Assembly (NCBI RefSeq): GCF_003597395.2
Contig: NC_133777.1
Coordinates: 61,708,373 to 61,772,372, forward strand
DNA from: Chelonoidis abingdonii
Taxonomy: Eukaryota; Chordata; Testudines; Testudinidae
Reading direction: 5' to 3'
Length of the DNA stretch: 64,000 bases
Shown here: positions 50,206 through 63,708 of the stretch, piece after piece
Layout of the letters: every line of letters begins with the position of its first letter
How positions within the stretch are numbered: the first letter of the stretch is position 1
The notes under the pieces: model-generated
Seen by the model: the letters and a program-made list of their open reading frames with translations, nothing else
Database searches by the model: none
What the model was told of the DNA's origin: nothing
Position numbers and translations under genes: made by a program

Positions 50206-51682
50206 TCAGCTATTGTCAAATATTAATGTGTTCCTCAATTTAACATGGGATTCAATTAAAATCTGCATGTGAACATTTCCACATTTGATTCTGCCATGGA
50301 ATTTCCAGTTTGAGAGAGAAGCCTCAGGTAAAATCTTCATGATTTGGTCCTATATGTAGTAAAAATAATACACAGAAATACTACTCCCCAAAAATATCAC
50401 AAACCAAGGAGAGAAGATAGGCAACCATCATACTACCTTACTATATGAGTTTACTATTAATTTTCCATAATATTCAAATCACTCTTAACATATGTCCCAA
50501 TATAATAAAGGAGGATTTGGTCCACCTGAAGTTTAAAGTACATATAAACAAGAATATTATGTAATAACATGGTTTGTGTGTGGTGGTAGCTCCAAAACAG
50601 GTTGGAAAGCTGCAATTATTGTCAGAAAATAAAATACATCTGGCTTGCCATGTGGATAAAGCTTTAGATTATTAAAACCGAAAAGAGAAAATTCAAAGCT
50701 AGAAAAATGTTCAGCAATCAGTGCCATATTTTATTAGGTAATTTAAAGGTTTCTTCAGGGCACACATGCCGAGGGGAAAGTGACAAAAAGTAGGTTCTCC
50801 ACACGTTAGTTTTCATCATTTAATAGCTAACTAGTTTCAAAACAGCTTCTCTTTGAACTATTAAAAGGTAATTTATGTACTACGTTGGAGATCTGAATTA
50901 TATTCTTTGCAAAAAAGAATATATATAGCACAGGGGGAAAGCATCTGAAAGAAAACAAACTGGCACCCAAAATTACTTAACTCCTTCCTACAATTTTTCT
51001 TTAAAAAAAAACAAAAAAACAAAAAAGGTGATGCCTGATATTGAAGCATTTGACTGGGCTATGATATTAAACCAGAAAGCGGGGTCAGAAATGGCAACTC
51101 AGCTTTAACTAAAGCATCACTACTTGGAACCACTGTAATGAAATACATTCTCTCTTGCCATCCGTTTTTGCAGCACAAACATCAGAATGTGACCTTTTCC
51201 TTATCAGAGGTCATCTTGAATACTAAGGTAGGTCCAACAAGGGAATGAAAGCAAGAGGAGGAGATTTTTACCAATACCTCTACTAGTGCTTGCAACTAAC
51301 TCTTAAGTTCTGCAACACACGGGTATGAAATGAACTAATTTAATCACAATCAATGTTTTTTCCACTTTATCTCAAATTCTATTTTCTCAATAAAGCAGAT
51401 ATAAAAAGTATATGATTTTCTTTATATATTTAACAAGCTAACATTAAGAAATTTTCATAAATTACTTTATGCATAATTAAGGAATACTCTAGGAAAGTGA
51501 AATAATCACACTCAAGGTAATACAGAAACAGAGCCAGATGTTAGCTTTTGCACACTAGTGTTATTCCACTGGAGTCAAAGTCGCTATATCAGTAGACATG
51601 AGCTGAGATCTGGCCCACTGGGTTTAGATAAGTGTCTTAAATCTGGAAATATCTATCCTATCATTGCTGTTCGCTGCTACAA

Positions 51683-51717
51683 TTTTTTATTTATTTATTT
51701 ATTTATTTATTTATTTT
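51683..51717. repeat. (TTTA)n microsatellite
   Basis: About eight TTTA units. Confidence 0.92.
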
Positions 51718-52179
51718 ATGGGAGAGAAATTTATATGAAAAAAGGTGACAATGGACTACTGTTTCAATCAAGTCCTGTGGTTTATGCTGATTTAGCAATA
51801 CTCCTGGAATGCTCCCTAAGGAATCAGAACCTTTCCACAATATCAAGAATTAATCATTTTATATTATAAAATTTCACCCAACATTCTGGTATACTCATGC
51901 TACGTCAATGCTTAACCAAGTAAGCATATGAAGGGAAACATTCAAATAGCAAGAAACAAGGAAGAAGTTCAATTCACATAATGTTTGAAATTTACACATA
52001 TGTATGAAATTGTATGAAACCCAGTATAGTCTTCTTTAAGTCAAATGTAACCAGCAATGACTCCCAAATTTCTCACAAGATCACTGAAATCATCACCTGC
52101 ATGTACAAATGACAGAGAAATGTAAAGCTAGGAAGACTGAGCTAATGCTGGTGGGAAGGTGGAAGTATTTTGAAAAACT

Positions 52180-52800
52180 TGCCTCCTTTATTTTCCTTTT
52201 ACGATGGCATCTTCCATCAGATTATTAAGTCAGTCAGCAGTCTTGGGGCCCTTTGGATCTCCTCATTGCTACTGAATAGCAAAATAGCCTTGACGGTGAA
52301 AAATGCTCACGTCTGTCAGGGACTAGCCGGAAGATGATTCCACTTACCTGGCCACAGTGATCCATGCATTTATGACCTCCCCTAGGATTACTGCATCTTC
52401 TTTCTATGAATCAAGTCATACCTATGAAAATGCTCCAGCTGGTACAAAAACCTGTCTTCTTAGTAACAGAGGTTGTTGTGAACACATCACCCTGGTGCTC
52501 TCTGTGCTGATTCCCCAAATGAATACAAGGTATCTGTCCTAATATTCAATATCCTCCATTGGATTGGCCCTAGCCACCTGAAAGATTGCTTCCACTTCGG
52601 TGACAATAATCTCCACAGCAGCTATATTCCACTGGAACTTAGAACAATGCCAACTAATAGGGAATGCTCCTGACTGCAGCAAACAGAACTTTCATTGCAG
52701 CTGGGTTTAGACTATGGTACTCTCCTGCAAGATAGAAGAATTACTGTGGTACTAACCACTTTTAGAACTAAATGAAAAACTATTTCTTGTGTCTAGCTTT
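52180..52800 (+). mobile_element. Probable decayed LINE ORF2 tail
   Basis: The translated plus strand gives short stretches, e.g. LHWIGPSHLKDC-like text near 52555-52590, that resemble the C-terminus of CR1/L2-type ORF2 (usually HGLAPSYLSDLL). Frames are broken throughout. The call is from weak pattern similarity. Confidence 0.35.
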
Positions 52801-55033
52801 CTTGGAATACTTTCGTCATGCACACACAATCCATTCAACAGCTTATGCACCCGAACAACAAACAAAATCATGATCAAAACTAATCAAACTGTTTGCTCAG
52901 TGGAAACAGATGAATGATTGAAAGATACCTTGGATGGGTTTAAATGGCAGATTGCAAATTTATTAATTATACCTTGGGAAGCGGCACAACATTGTTTTCC
53001 ATTGTCTACACTGATTCCAGTGCATGTTAGAGGAACCAAACCGCTCAGAGTAGACTCTTTTCCCTGTTCTACCCCACTGTCTCAGTTGTGAAACACACTG
53101 CATAAGGTGGCGTGTAATGAGAAGGGTCACAAGATTGGGTGAGAGGAACTTTAGTCCTGAAAGATTTCAAGCTCTTTCCCGCCATCCGCAAGGTCCAACT
53201 GTACCAACCTGAGTCTCATTTACCTCTGGGAGCTGGGTCTTTTAGCCTTTACGGGCGCTGGACACTGGTCACAAGTTACGATGAGTCAGTAATCATAACA
53301 GCATTATAAGAACATCAGATCCTATAATTTCTAACCCAACTGTGCCTCCAGGAGGCAGCAAGGAAGGCAAAACCCCCACTGGATTACATGCCAATTTGGT
53401 CCAACAGGAAAAATTCCTTCCTGATCCCTAAAAGAGGTGATTGGCCAGACCTGTAGTATCATAAGCAACACAACCCCCAATCTACAACTAAGGAGAGCGA
53501 GGTCTGGGTAAGAGGTTTAAAAAAGCCTAGATTTAGTTTAAATTGCGAGGGGAGGGGAGGGCAAACAACACCCAATCAGCTAGCTTCATTCACCTTTGCC
53601 TAATCAATGGTTAAGCAGAGAATCAAAGACGGGGCGGGAGGACCACTTCCCTACCACATATATGTTTGGATTTCTTTCATTCCCTGTTGGCCAGTTAAAG
53701 GGCCTCCCTCATTAAAGGTTATAAGAGGATATTATCCTACAGTCTGAGAAGAGAGACAGAGTGTAAGAGACTGTTGTTGTTATCTCTATTTTAAAATACT
53801 TAGGAGGCATTCAGATAATATGGTGATTAGGGGCTAGTTGATATATATACAGACAGTATTCTATCTGCTGCTACCAGTCTATCTTGGCAACTAATCTGGA
53901 CTTTTTTTTTCCCCACCAGAGGGATTCATGTGTGAAAGATTCATGCTAACAGACCAAAATAAACACAAGGCTGCAAAGTAATTCATGGAAAGTGAGTCTA
54001 ACTCATCATAAGCTGCAAAAGCTCATCTCGGTATTGAAGAGGAAATAATGGGAACGAAAACCCTGTGAGATATGTGTTATAGTTTCAGGTCCTGATTCAC
54101 ATTTATATTGAGACCCCTTTATACTGCTGTGTAAAGGAGCTTCTAACTGTAAATGAGAGCAAAGATCTCAGATTCCAAGAGTTTATATTAGTTATATTTT
54201 CCAGTTAAATGATGTCAATGAAAAGGTATATTACCTCAGTGACCACAAAGGAAGGATCAAATATATAAAAAGTGATTGAAGCCATTGGATAAGAATTTTG
54301 GTTTTTACACTGTGATACTTTATAGAGAAATAAAATGACATTTATATACAAGGTCTTATTAGAGTAAAAGTAAATTTCCATTTTTCTGAATTTCTACAAA
54401 ATGATTTGCAATACAATATTATACACACACATTGTTAAAAGAACATTATCAAGTTTGCAAAGTGAAACATTCAAATATCAGGAAATACCAGAATTAAGAC
54501 TACCTGCTCCTGGTTCCAGGGCCAGTCCAGGGCCCAGACCACAGCAACCCAGAGCTACAATTGCAAGGAAAGTCCTATTCAGCCCCAAGCTGGAGCATGC
54601 CCAGATGAAACAGAATTTTTGGGGAATTTATCTGTGAAGCTCTAACAAGCCTCTACTGAGCATGTACAATCTGCAATTTTTAAAAATCTTATAAACTCAA
54701 CCAAATTTGGGGGTGGGTTTTCATGGGGACTACAAAAATAATATTACTGGCACAAAAGCCATCCTCCTCCCAAAGTTCAAATCCTTGCTTCAAAGTATGG
54801 AGGCTTCTCAAAGAAAAAGTCACCAGAATTTTGTAACCTGGGCAAAACAACATGTTTTCCTAGCCTTGTTTTTGTAAATGACTGAACCAATTTGGCTGAA
54901 TTTTTCCAAAAATATTCAGCCCAAAGCAGACAGCCTGCATGGATAATTTCAGCCCAAATAGTTAAAAGTTGTTAAAGTTATGAGCAACTTAAAAACAGAG
55001 TTTTAATAATGGGAAGTGTTGTGTGGCCTAGAA

Positions 55034-55257
55034 TAGTGGTTCTCAAACTTTTTTACTGGTTACCCTTTTCACATAGCAAGACTCTGAGTGCGACCACTCT
55101 TTCTTATAAATTAAAAACACTTTTTTGTATATTTACCATTTTAAATGCTGGAGACAAAGCGGGGTGTGGGGTGGAGGCTGACAGCTCATGACCCCCCCTG
55201 TATTAACCTTGTGACTCCCCCCCCGAGGATTCCTGACCCCCAGTTTGAGAACCCCTG
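55034..55257. mobile_element. Small non-autonomous hAT element, 224 bp
   Basis: It begins TAGTGGTTCTCAAACTTTT and ends AGTTTGAGAACCCCTG, inverted termini around GGTTCTCAAACT. The flanks are GCCTAGAA (55026-55033) and GCATAGAA (55258-55265), a 7/8 match of an 8-bp duplication. It holds C-rich runs near 55190 and 55216 and no transposase. Confidence 0.85.
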
Positions 55258-56644
55258 GCATAGAAGAAACCATTTGAGATTGATTACTCAGGCAGAATTC
55301 TCTTATTGCATCTTACTTGCTGTTCATTCTAAGCCAACACTGTGTTTTCCAATGGGGGACAAAAGAGAAGTTACAAAAACAGATTTTCCGCACAACATAA
55401 TATCAAATACAGAGCATAGCTCATGCTATACTGCATAGAAAGCTGATTTATTTTGGAAAAACAATTTTTTTCCAAGATTGTCCAAATAATTCAAAATCAA
55501 TTTAAATCAAGATCAATTTCAAGGTGCTGAACATACTCAACTTCCATTAAGGATCCTAAGCACCACGTGAGAAGGTGGTCTGTGCCTGGCAGGATTGGGT
55601 CTTAAATTATCTGCTTGTTTCCTTTGTAACCAGAAGCTTTTTAATTTAAAAACTTTTTAAAAAGGATATGTACATATTTTAATTTATAGTAATTTTAAAA
55701 TTATTACTCAGCAGATGGCTACTTTCATAAACCATATCCTCATTTAGGATTAACATCTTGCTCATAAAGCAGCATTTCTAATTTGCAATTAAACGTCAGC
55801 ATGAAATATGGCAATTGTGAAATCCTTAAGACTAAGGCATTTCAGAACATTCACTGGTATAAAAGCACTTACCATAGCCTGACAAATCCAGCGGTGATAT
55901 GGAAGAAATTAGAAAGAGTATTAATAATTAAGGAGATTTACTACATGAAAGCTGTCAAAGAATGATATGTACATTGATCAGTGTCAAAGCAGCTGAGCAG
56001 CAAGCATTTCTAGTTATTTCCACATTTCTGAAGGATTCACAGATAATCATATTGACACATGTAAAAATTCTTAATGGCATTCTTTCATTCCTCATCTGAT
56101 ATTCCATAATTCATTTTTTCCTGTTTGTGGGCACATGAGTGACATTTATGCACACAGTTATTTACAACAGTACTAAAAAAACCAGGTATTAGTTTAACCA
56201 CCACATTAGTAAGAGACACAATCATTTCTGAGCTGGCAGTGATAACTTTCACTAGGAAAAATTTTTAAAGAGCTCTGCAACTACCATCTAATGTTCAATT
56301 AAAAAAAGATGAAACAGTTTTTGATGATATAGTAGAAGCACCATGTTTTTGTAGAGCTTAGTTATTTTCAACAGTCTCTGTATTTTCAAATAGCATGTTC
56401 ATTCTGAGGCTGATTCTCCAGGGTATGGGGTTTCTCTGACAGGATGCTAAGCTCCCTCTCAACTTACAAAGACTTCAGTGGTTTTGATAGTGGTCAGGAT
56501 CTCACAGAATGTACTCAGTGCCTTTTCAGGGCCTCTGTACCTCACTGGCAATGTCATCTATCAAACTTGACATTTTTGCTATTTATTTATTCTTTTAGGG
56601 CAATATTTTCATACCTGTTTAGTTAAAGAAAGAAGTAATGACTG

Positions 56645-56835
56645 GAATTTTTAAACCTAGGCAATTATAGTCCATATTTAGGTACCCAAGTTGAAATGAT
56701 CTTCAAAGTTGCTGAGCATCTGCAGCTCTCCTTGATTTCAGTGAGATTTATGGGTACTGAGCACTTCTGAAAAGCAGGCCACATACATTTAAATGCCTAA
56801 ATATGGACTTCAGGTACCCAGATTTGAAAATTTTG
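56645..56835. repeat. Palindromic repeat, about 190 bp
   Basis: The left segment TAGTCCATATTTAGGTACCC and its flank AATTTTTAAACC pair with GCCTAAATATGGACTTCAGG and GATTTGAAAATT on the right. The centre contains TTGATTTCAGTGAG. It has the same organisation as the copies at 3468 and 63603. Confidence 0.65.
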
Positions 56836-58544
56836 GCTGTTACTTTCTATTCTCTAGAGATTCATTCTCCAGACTATAAAACTGAGTCCACAGTTTCAAC
56901 AGTTAGTATTGATGCAGTCACCAGCATTATAATAAACAGTAATTTACAAATCAAGAGTCCTGAGATTTTTTTAATTTGGCAGAAAGGAGCAAATAATTCT
57001 CACTTTATCATGGATCTGAAAAATTTCACTTTCTCTCCCATGAATTTCAATACTATACATTAAATTTTCCTGATTTCAATAAATCAAATTTTTAATTTAT
57101 TGAAATGTTTCATAAATTTCTTTAGTAAATAATTCATGGTTTGTGATGCTAGCCAATACACATGTTAGGCACAGGGAGCACCACATTAATGTTCTATTAT
57201 ATCCAGCATGTGGGCAATTATGTTAACACTTTTGCTCACTTATGCCAAGAAACAGATATCCCACTCTACAAAGCTAAACATAGCTTTTGGCATTAGCAAA
57301 TATGACACTTGTCAAAGACAAATACATGAGCTGCCCTTGGTACAAGCATAGGAGATGCCTTCTCACGGATTAGTCCCTAGAAAACTGTGTCCAAAACAAA
57401 AGAGAAGCAGAGCACCCCATGGTATAAGAGAAACAAATTGGAATTGGTCAGTTGAATCTTTAATGGCATATAAAGGGTTTATAACTGTCAAAAATCCCTA
57501 TTATAAATACAGGTGTATCTTGGAAGGCGACCTGTGGAAGGTGAATATGCTGCAAGATAAGAATTGCTTCCCAAAAGGACGGTACGTATGTCTCCTTTTT
57601 GTATTCACTGCTTTGTTTTTATGCAATAAACTTGGCTAAGCTTGGTTATTTGGTCTCTTAAATATTTTTAATAATGAACCATAAGTGTAGTCAATCAATT
57701 GGCTATATATTTTAATCAACAGTGTATTGTCCACAATATATCATTATCATTATTCTTCATTGAAAGGTAAAGTAATTCTGCTTTAAAAGAAACCATCCTT
57801 GTGACATGTGAGATAGTGCAGTAATTTCCCAGTATAGAAAATAGCTGTGGTATCTGAAGTAATCAATGGGGTAACTTGGTTAAGGTTAGCCTTTTAATAA
57901 CTACTGTTAAACCCATTTATTTCAGCAGATGCCACTCCTTTATGCAACTTGAGGAATTGTTCATGAGGCTCTTCAAGGAAACTTGAATAGCAATTAATAT
58001 TGTTCAGAGTCGAAAGAAAATCAGAGGTCACAGAATTTAAATTCCTTCCCCCTTGCTGGAATGATTTTTTGCCTTACTATGCCCTACAAGGGTTGCTAAG
58101 GTAACAGATCCCATCATGTTATAACAAAACAGATAAATTTTTAAATCATTTTAAATTTAGGGTTTTAAAATGTCTGTTTTTCCTCTTTCAATTGCACAGT
58201 AAGTCAAACAAATCAGTATCCCAAGCACTGAGGAACAGCTGTGCTCATTAGCTAATTTCACATTATGTTGAATAGTTTATTACCCGTATGGTACACACAG
58301 ACACACACTCAGGTATTATCTGATTCTATTAATAATTTCAATAAAATCAAATGTAGATATTAAGTGAAATATAATCATATTTAGTAGCTTATAATTACCA
58401 CATCTTACTTTCGTCTAGATCCATCTTCCTAGACACTGTATTCCATACAACAGTTTTCCACACAAACGCAGTAGCCATTACATGAAAGAGCTAGAGATAA
58501 TTTTCAAATGAATCAATAATTTCTTGGTATCAGAGGTTACTCAC

Positions 58545-58623
58545 CACATCTCGAACGATGGGAAAACTTTTCTTTCTACGCAGGTCTGGCATGCTGTCAA
58601 TTCCATACAGTCCACAACCAGGT
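58545..58623 (-). CDS. UNC13C: UNC13C internal exon upstream of the C1 domain
   Basis: This 79-nt internal exon is the most 5' one found here. It encodes [18 protein letters not shown] followed by SFPIVRDV, which matches the segment of Munc13-family proteins between the variable N-terminal region and the C1 domain. The acceptor is a pyrimidine-rich tract ending CTCTTAAG. The donor is GTG followed by GTGAGTAA. The exon begins with the third base of a split codon (A) and then holds 26 whole codons, ending in phase 0, which fits the next exon. Munc13 proteins prime synaptic vesicles at the presynaptic active zone by opening syntaxin-1. The paralogue call rests on this segment and on exon 8813-9040 resembling Munc13-3 more than Munc13-1 or -2. 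It comes from memory of the family, not from an alignment. The exon before it was not found up to position 64000. Confidence 0.86.
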
Positions 58624-58744
58624 CTTAAGAGAACATAAAAGGAGAGGATGAAAAAGGTTTAAGTTTAGGAGTTTGCATCTTTAAGAAGGATGTCATTGAT
58701 TTACCATATTCCCTGCTACAATATGACTAATCTCTGTATATGTT

Positions 58745-58965
58745 AACACCAACAGACCCCAGTTGTTGGTGAGAGGGATTGAATCTGGGACCTCTGGAGT
58801 TTAGTACATGAGCCTCTACCACATGAGCTAAAAGCCAATGGCTTGTTAGCTAACGCTGTAGGGCAGACTCATTTTATCTCTCTCTCTCTAAGTGGTCTCA
58901 GTGCCACTAGATGGGACAGAACACCACACCCAGGAGGTGCGTGAGTTACACATAGTTAAAAGCAA
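58745..58965 (-). mobile_element. tRNA-derived SINE (turtle CryI-like)
   Basis: On the minus strand the head carries an RNA polymerase III A box, TAGCTCATGTGGTAGAGG (reverse of 58813-58830). A B-box-like GATTCAATCCC lies in the reverse of 58772-58791, at tRNA-like spacing. The body contains the reverse of TAAGTGGTCTCAGTGCCACT and a (CT)n run. This layout matches the tRNA-derived SINEs of cryptodiran turtles. The family name is from memory. Confidence 0.75.
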
Positions 58966-61900
58966 AATTAACATTCTAATGGCTGACAGAAGCAGTAGTT
59001 TTTCAAAATTATGAAAAATAAAGTTGTAGTGATCAGAGGCATGGACTTGATCTCTTCCTAGTTCTCCCCTTGAGAAGCTGGATACATTAAGCAAACCAAT
59101 TAACTTCTGTGCCCCAGTTTACCCAGTTGTATGGCAGGTGTCATAATAGTTCACCACAACACAGAGTGTGGTAAGGCTTAATCAATTATATTTGTAAAAA
59201 TTTGGGGCTTTGAGAGCCTACATACCAAATGATATTTAAATGCAGGCTGTTGTCATTCATACAATACAACTATATAAAGAATTCTGAGTACATGCAATAA
59301 TATCTTTTGATGTGTTAGCATGGGACTGCAGAAAACACAATATCTAATGCAGTCAATAATTCCAACTGTAACTTTTTATGTTGATTTATTGGCCGTATCA
59401 TTAGTATTTGGAGTGTTTTCTTATGCTCAGTTTGATTTCTCTATTCACACAAACATTTAAACTGCACACACACGTATATCAGAATGTACCTTAAAAACAT
59501 TACAGGACAAGCCCAAGGCCACTTCATGCACATAGTACAAAACTGGTGTGTGTGTAGTACACATAAATAATACAAACTGAGTCATATCCTGCCCAAGTAG
59601 TTAAAAGCAATACAAAGATCAGCAGAAGGATACATTTTTCTTGAGGTTGTTCTATTGTAGGGAGGGTTGGCAGGGTTTGTCCCATGGAAGGAAATGACTT
59701 GAGATACCCAGAGGAGTTGGGCAAATATATTTTGCCTAGAGGGCTAGTGCTTCCCCGAAATGCTCCTTTGGCCTCAGTTTCCCCCTGCTTGGGACTGCCT
59801 CAAACTTGAGACACCGACAAAGAGAGATGAAAAAGCCCACCTTTGTTCCTTGCAGGGTGAAGGACCAATTTTATAGTCCACTCACAGAACTGATAGACCC
59901 AATTTTATTTTGATATGTCAAAAATTCTTGGGTGAAAATGAAGCTCCACTAAAGTGGGAAAACTTCCATTGATTTCAATAGGATTAGGATTTCACCCCCT
60001 AATGCCATTGATCATTAGGTTCTCTTGACATGAGGACTGCAAACTGCCTGGTATGAGTCTCAAGGATTCCCATTCTTATTTGACTGAAACATATGGTTTG
60101 GGGTATTCCCCCCTGTATCTCACATGGTATAGCTCAAAGTTCTTTTCTAACACACTCCAATTCAACAGGCTTCTGGAACAAACACAGCAGTATGTGAATG
60201 TCATTTATTTCTGAGTCTTACATGAATCAGACTGAGAGTGCAGTGTCTTTGCCTTCCTGGAGTCTGTCTGATATTGGGACTTGGATGAACACAAATTAGA
60301 TTAAACTTAACATGGCTAAGAAGGAGTGAGGGACAGGCATTGATGGTAAAGTTAGGTAGATTTCATCCATGTCATTGAGAGGGTTTTTCAAATATTTATT
60401 CAATAATTGTGTCATTTTTCAGGTGCCATTGGATCTTCTACTTCTTCTGAAACCTCAGGTGGCCTTTTTCTATGTTGGTCTAACCAGGTATTTGTGCTCA
60501 CTCTGGATTTCCTCCAGTAACGCAAGTAGAAGCTATTGAGAATTCTTATGAAAGTCACGTCTGAGGTATAAATTTGGATAGAAAAATATTTGTGCTGACT
60601 TGTCTGGCTTTGGCCTAGTTTGCCTGACATGAATTTTGTCTCTTTTAGTGACCCTGTTATTGAATATATTTGCTTACAGCTGCCGTTGCATAAGACAAAG
60701 GGGATGTTTTGACCACAGGACATGCTTAGATTCAAGGATAACAGATACACAAAAATGAGCTGCCAAAGGGCAATTAGAGAAAAACAGGAAAGTCGGCAAA
60801 AGATCCTAGGCAAAGCAAAGGGTAAAAGTGGCCTGGTTAAGCATTCTTCATTAGTGCATGATCAGTGGCAACAAACCAAGTAGAAAAGAGAAATAACAAC
60901 ATGAAAATAGTGAGGACAGCAAAAGTTACTCCAATTGAAGTTTATGCATCTATATGGAGAATTGCTCAAGATATGTAATACTCATAATACTTAACGGTGA
61001 TTGGAAGAGAATTAATGAAAATGTAATTTGGATGTGTATAAAATGTGGCAAATTGTAAGGAACAATCAAACTACCATAAGAGAAATCAGTCATGACTTGC
61101 CTATGTGCCAGGAGAAGTCACTATCTTTCTCGGTATGTCTGTCATTTCTTACTTTAATAGTAATTGTAATCACAAGGCAAGCTTTTTGTTCAAAAAAAAA
61201 AAATAAACCGGGACTGAGTGTGTGGCATTCTCACCCAACAAAGCCACAATCAGGCCTTCAGTAAAACAGGGTGGATTTGTAACCAATACTGAAATGAAGT
61301 GTAGCTCAAAAGAATGGGCAGGTGCCCAGAATGACAAATGAATACTGTGTTGTTTCTAAAAATAGCAAATTACTTTGAAATTATTGGAAACTTAAGACAA
61401 AGTGGGTCTATAATCTTGTGTAACAGGATTGCTTTGTTCTGAAACTCATCAAGGTGAATGGACTTGGACACCAATAATTTTTGTAAAGAAAGGAATATGT
61501 AAATTGCTCAAGTCTGGGGGATGGGAACTTTCCTTTCCTGGTAAAGTCTAATTTTTCACCTGAACTTGAATAAAAGATCAAAGAATGGTAACAGACATTT
61601 ATGCCTTTAGACTAATCATTCACCCAAGTACTATTCAAACTTCTTTCCTTTTAACCGGTCTCAAAATATGCCAGATTAGTATACTGCACTCCTACAATAC
61701 AGAACATATTATGCAATGCCTAGGTAATACTAAAAATCAAATAATATTATTCCCTAACAGGGAAGTACTGCTCTGGCCATGGGCGGATTTATTTTTGTGT
61801 GCTTAGTTTTATTAATGTACAATGAAGTTCTGGTTATACATATGGATATGGAATACTCAAGATTTGCATGTCCTGCCAGCACAAGCCCCATTGCTTCTGA

Positions 61901-61980
61901 AACCATGTATCCTATTATGAGAAAGAGCTTCTTCAGCTTCTTCTAGTGGACATTTTACTAAATATTGTGCTAAGTATTTT

Positions 61981-62140
61981 AGACTCATAGACTTTAAGGT
62001 CAGAAGGGACCATTATGATCATCTAGTCTGACCTCCTGCACAACGCAGGCCACAGAATCTTACACACCCACTCCTGTAATAAACGCCTAACCTGTGTCTG
62101 AGCTATTAAAGTCCTCAAATCGTGGTTTAGACACTTCAAA
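61981..62140 (-). mobile_element. CR1 3' end, minus strand
   Basis: AGACTCATAGACTTTAAGG, TCAGAAGGGACCATTATGAT, CATCTAGTCTGACCTCC, CGCAGGCCACAGAATC and GTGTCTGAGCTATTAAAG are the reverse complement of a sauropsid CR1 3' end. This is the cleanest copy in the window and severely 5'-truncated. Confidence 0.88.
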
Positions 62141-63602
62141 GGGAAAAAATAAGTTCAGCTGGACTTTTGGATGAATGGGAGAAATGCATCCTATTTAACC
62201 TTTGACAAATGATTTACCCCACTGAAATCTTGCCTGATGCACACTAAGGACTCTTACACGTTTAGACAGACTATTGTGTTACATGAAATATACCAGTGGG
62301 CCATACTCATGAACTTTAGCTATATAACACTATCCCCAGTGTACTGACTGGATTAATAGTGTTAATGTTATACACAGATATGTATATACAGTGTTGACAA
62401 GAACAGAACCAATGCTTCATTTCTGCAAGCATGGAGATTACTTTATTAGCTCTTCATCCTTCAGCACATGACCATCATTTGAGCTTTCTGTTCTTCTGTA
62501 ACAGTGCATCTTCCCTCAGCATCACCTGGATAGCTTCTGTATAAGTATAGGAATGCATGTACACAACTACTTCTCTCTCTCCTGCTTGGAGTTGTAAAAC
62601 TCAGCAAGGATGATGGTAACAGTAATACAATCACATGGCTTACATAGGTATACCATGAGTGGCTTCTTGGATCATAATCACACACATTTCTTTTCAAATT
62701 GTCTTTTAAAAACTCCCTATCGAGCCATATGCTTCTATGCTCCCTTAATATTTTCCTCTTCTGCCTCTGGAGAAGGTGACCTCACTGTCTATTAGTTTAT
62801 GGATTAATGTGGGACTTTCCTCTTCTACACAGACTATTCCCAGTTGCCCCTCTCCCTACCATTGTTCACACCTTTAAAAAAATATAAATTAGCCATTCAA
62901 CTCCATTGGATGATGGCCAGCTCCCTCTGCATAAATCCCTTTCCCCCAAAGCTGTCAGCTCCGTACTGGGCTTCAAGGGCTCAGGAACAGGAAGACACTT
63001 CCACACACTGCAGCTGTCCAGAGCTCAGGAAGAAGTCCCTCCATGTGCCAGGTTCAAGAGAGCAGAAGGCCTATTGTTCAGTAATTCAGCATACATTCCA
63101 GTGATCTGCTGGGACCTTTCCATTACCTAATCCCTTCTCGCCACACCTTCCCCGACTCCAGTCACTCTCCCAACACCACCAAGCAGTCATAGAGTCAAGA
63201 ACTTCTGAGAGAGACTAAAGCAGCTAGGGTCACACGCACTAAAATCCAGGCTGCATGGGGAAGGGACCAGGGGAGCTAAACTAGATCTCATTTATTCCCC
63301 CTTCCCCTGGTGCACAAGGCAACTGTCACAATTGGTGCTAATTCTTTATTCTCTGGAGGATGCTGAAATCTTTTTAAGGAGCCATTTCTACATGGGAATT
63401 CTATGGAGAGCTCACCAAAGCTGTCAGATAATAAAGCTCAAAATTCAGATGGTTGTTGTACAGTTAGATCTGTTGACACAGAGAAACATCCCATAGAGAA
63501 AAAAGACAAACTCCCCTCCCACCTAGTAGCAGCACATAAAGATACTTTGAGCATCATTCTTTACAAGGTAACAGATGTTTAGCTCTTAGATAACAGGCTA
63601 AG

Positions 63603-63708
63603 GGCCAGGCTATAAAATCATTTCACCCCTGTAAATCTGAATAATTCCATTTACTTCAGTGAAGACAATTTGGATTTGCACTGGTATAAATGAGATTAGT
63701 ATCTGGCC
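63603..63708. repeat. Palindromic repeat, about 106 bp
   Basis: GGCCAGGCTATAAAATCATT and CCCTGTAAATC on the left pair imperfectly with GATTTGCACTGG, ATAAATGAGATTAG and TATCTGGCC on the right. The centre is TTACTTCAGTGAAG. It belongs to the palindromic family noted elsewhere. Confidence 0.6.

Larger units (their letters stand above)
40161..58544 (-). other. UNC13C intron of about 18.4 kb
   Basis: It contains nested CR1 and hAT elements at 43.1-45.0 kb, a foldback element at 45.3 kb, a CR1 with RT remnants at 49.2-50.2 kb, a probable LINE fragment at 52.2 kb, a small hAT at 55.0 kb and a palindrome at 56.6 kb. The stretches 40161-43080, 45620-49160, 50210-52170 and 55260-58540 show no supported gene. 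Confidence 0.75.

Noticed and set aside
60412..60813. 133-codon minus-strand ORF upstream of the first UNC13C exon found
   Set aside because: I checked it as a possible upstream Munc13 exon. It shows no similarity to the family, no splice-site logic and no recognisable domain, so a chance ORF is more likely.
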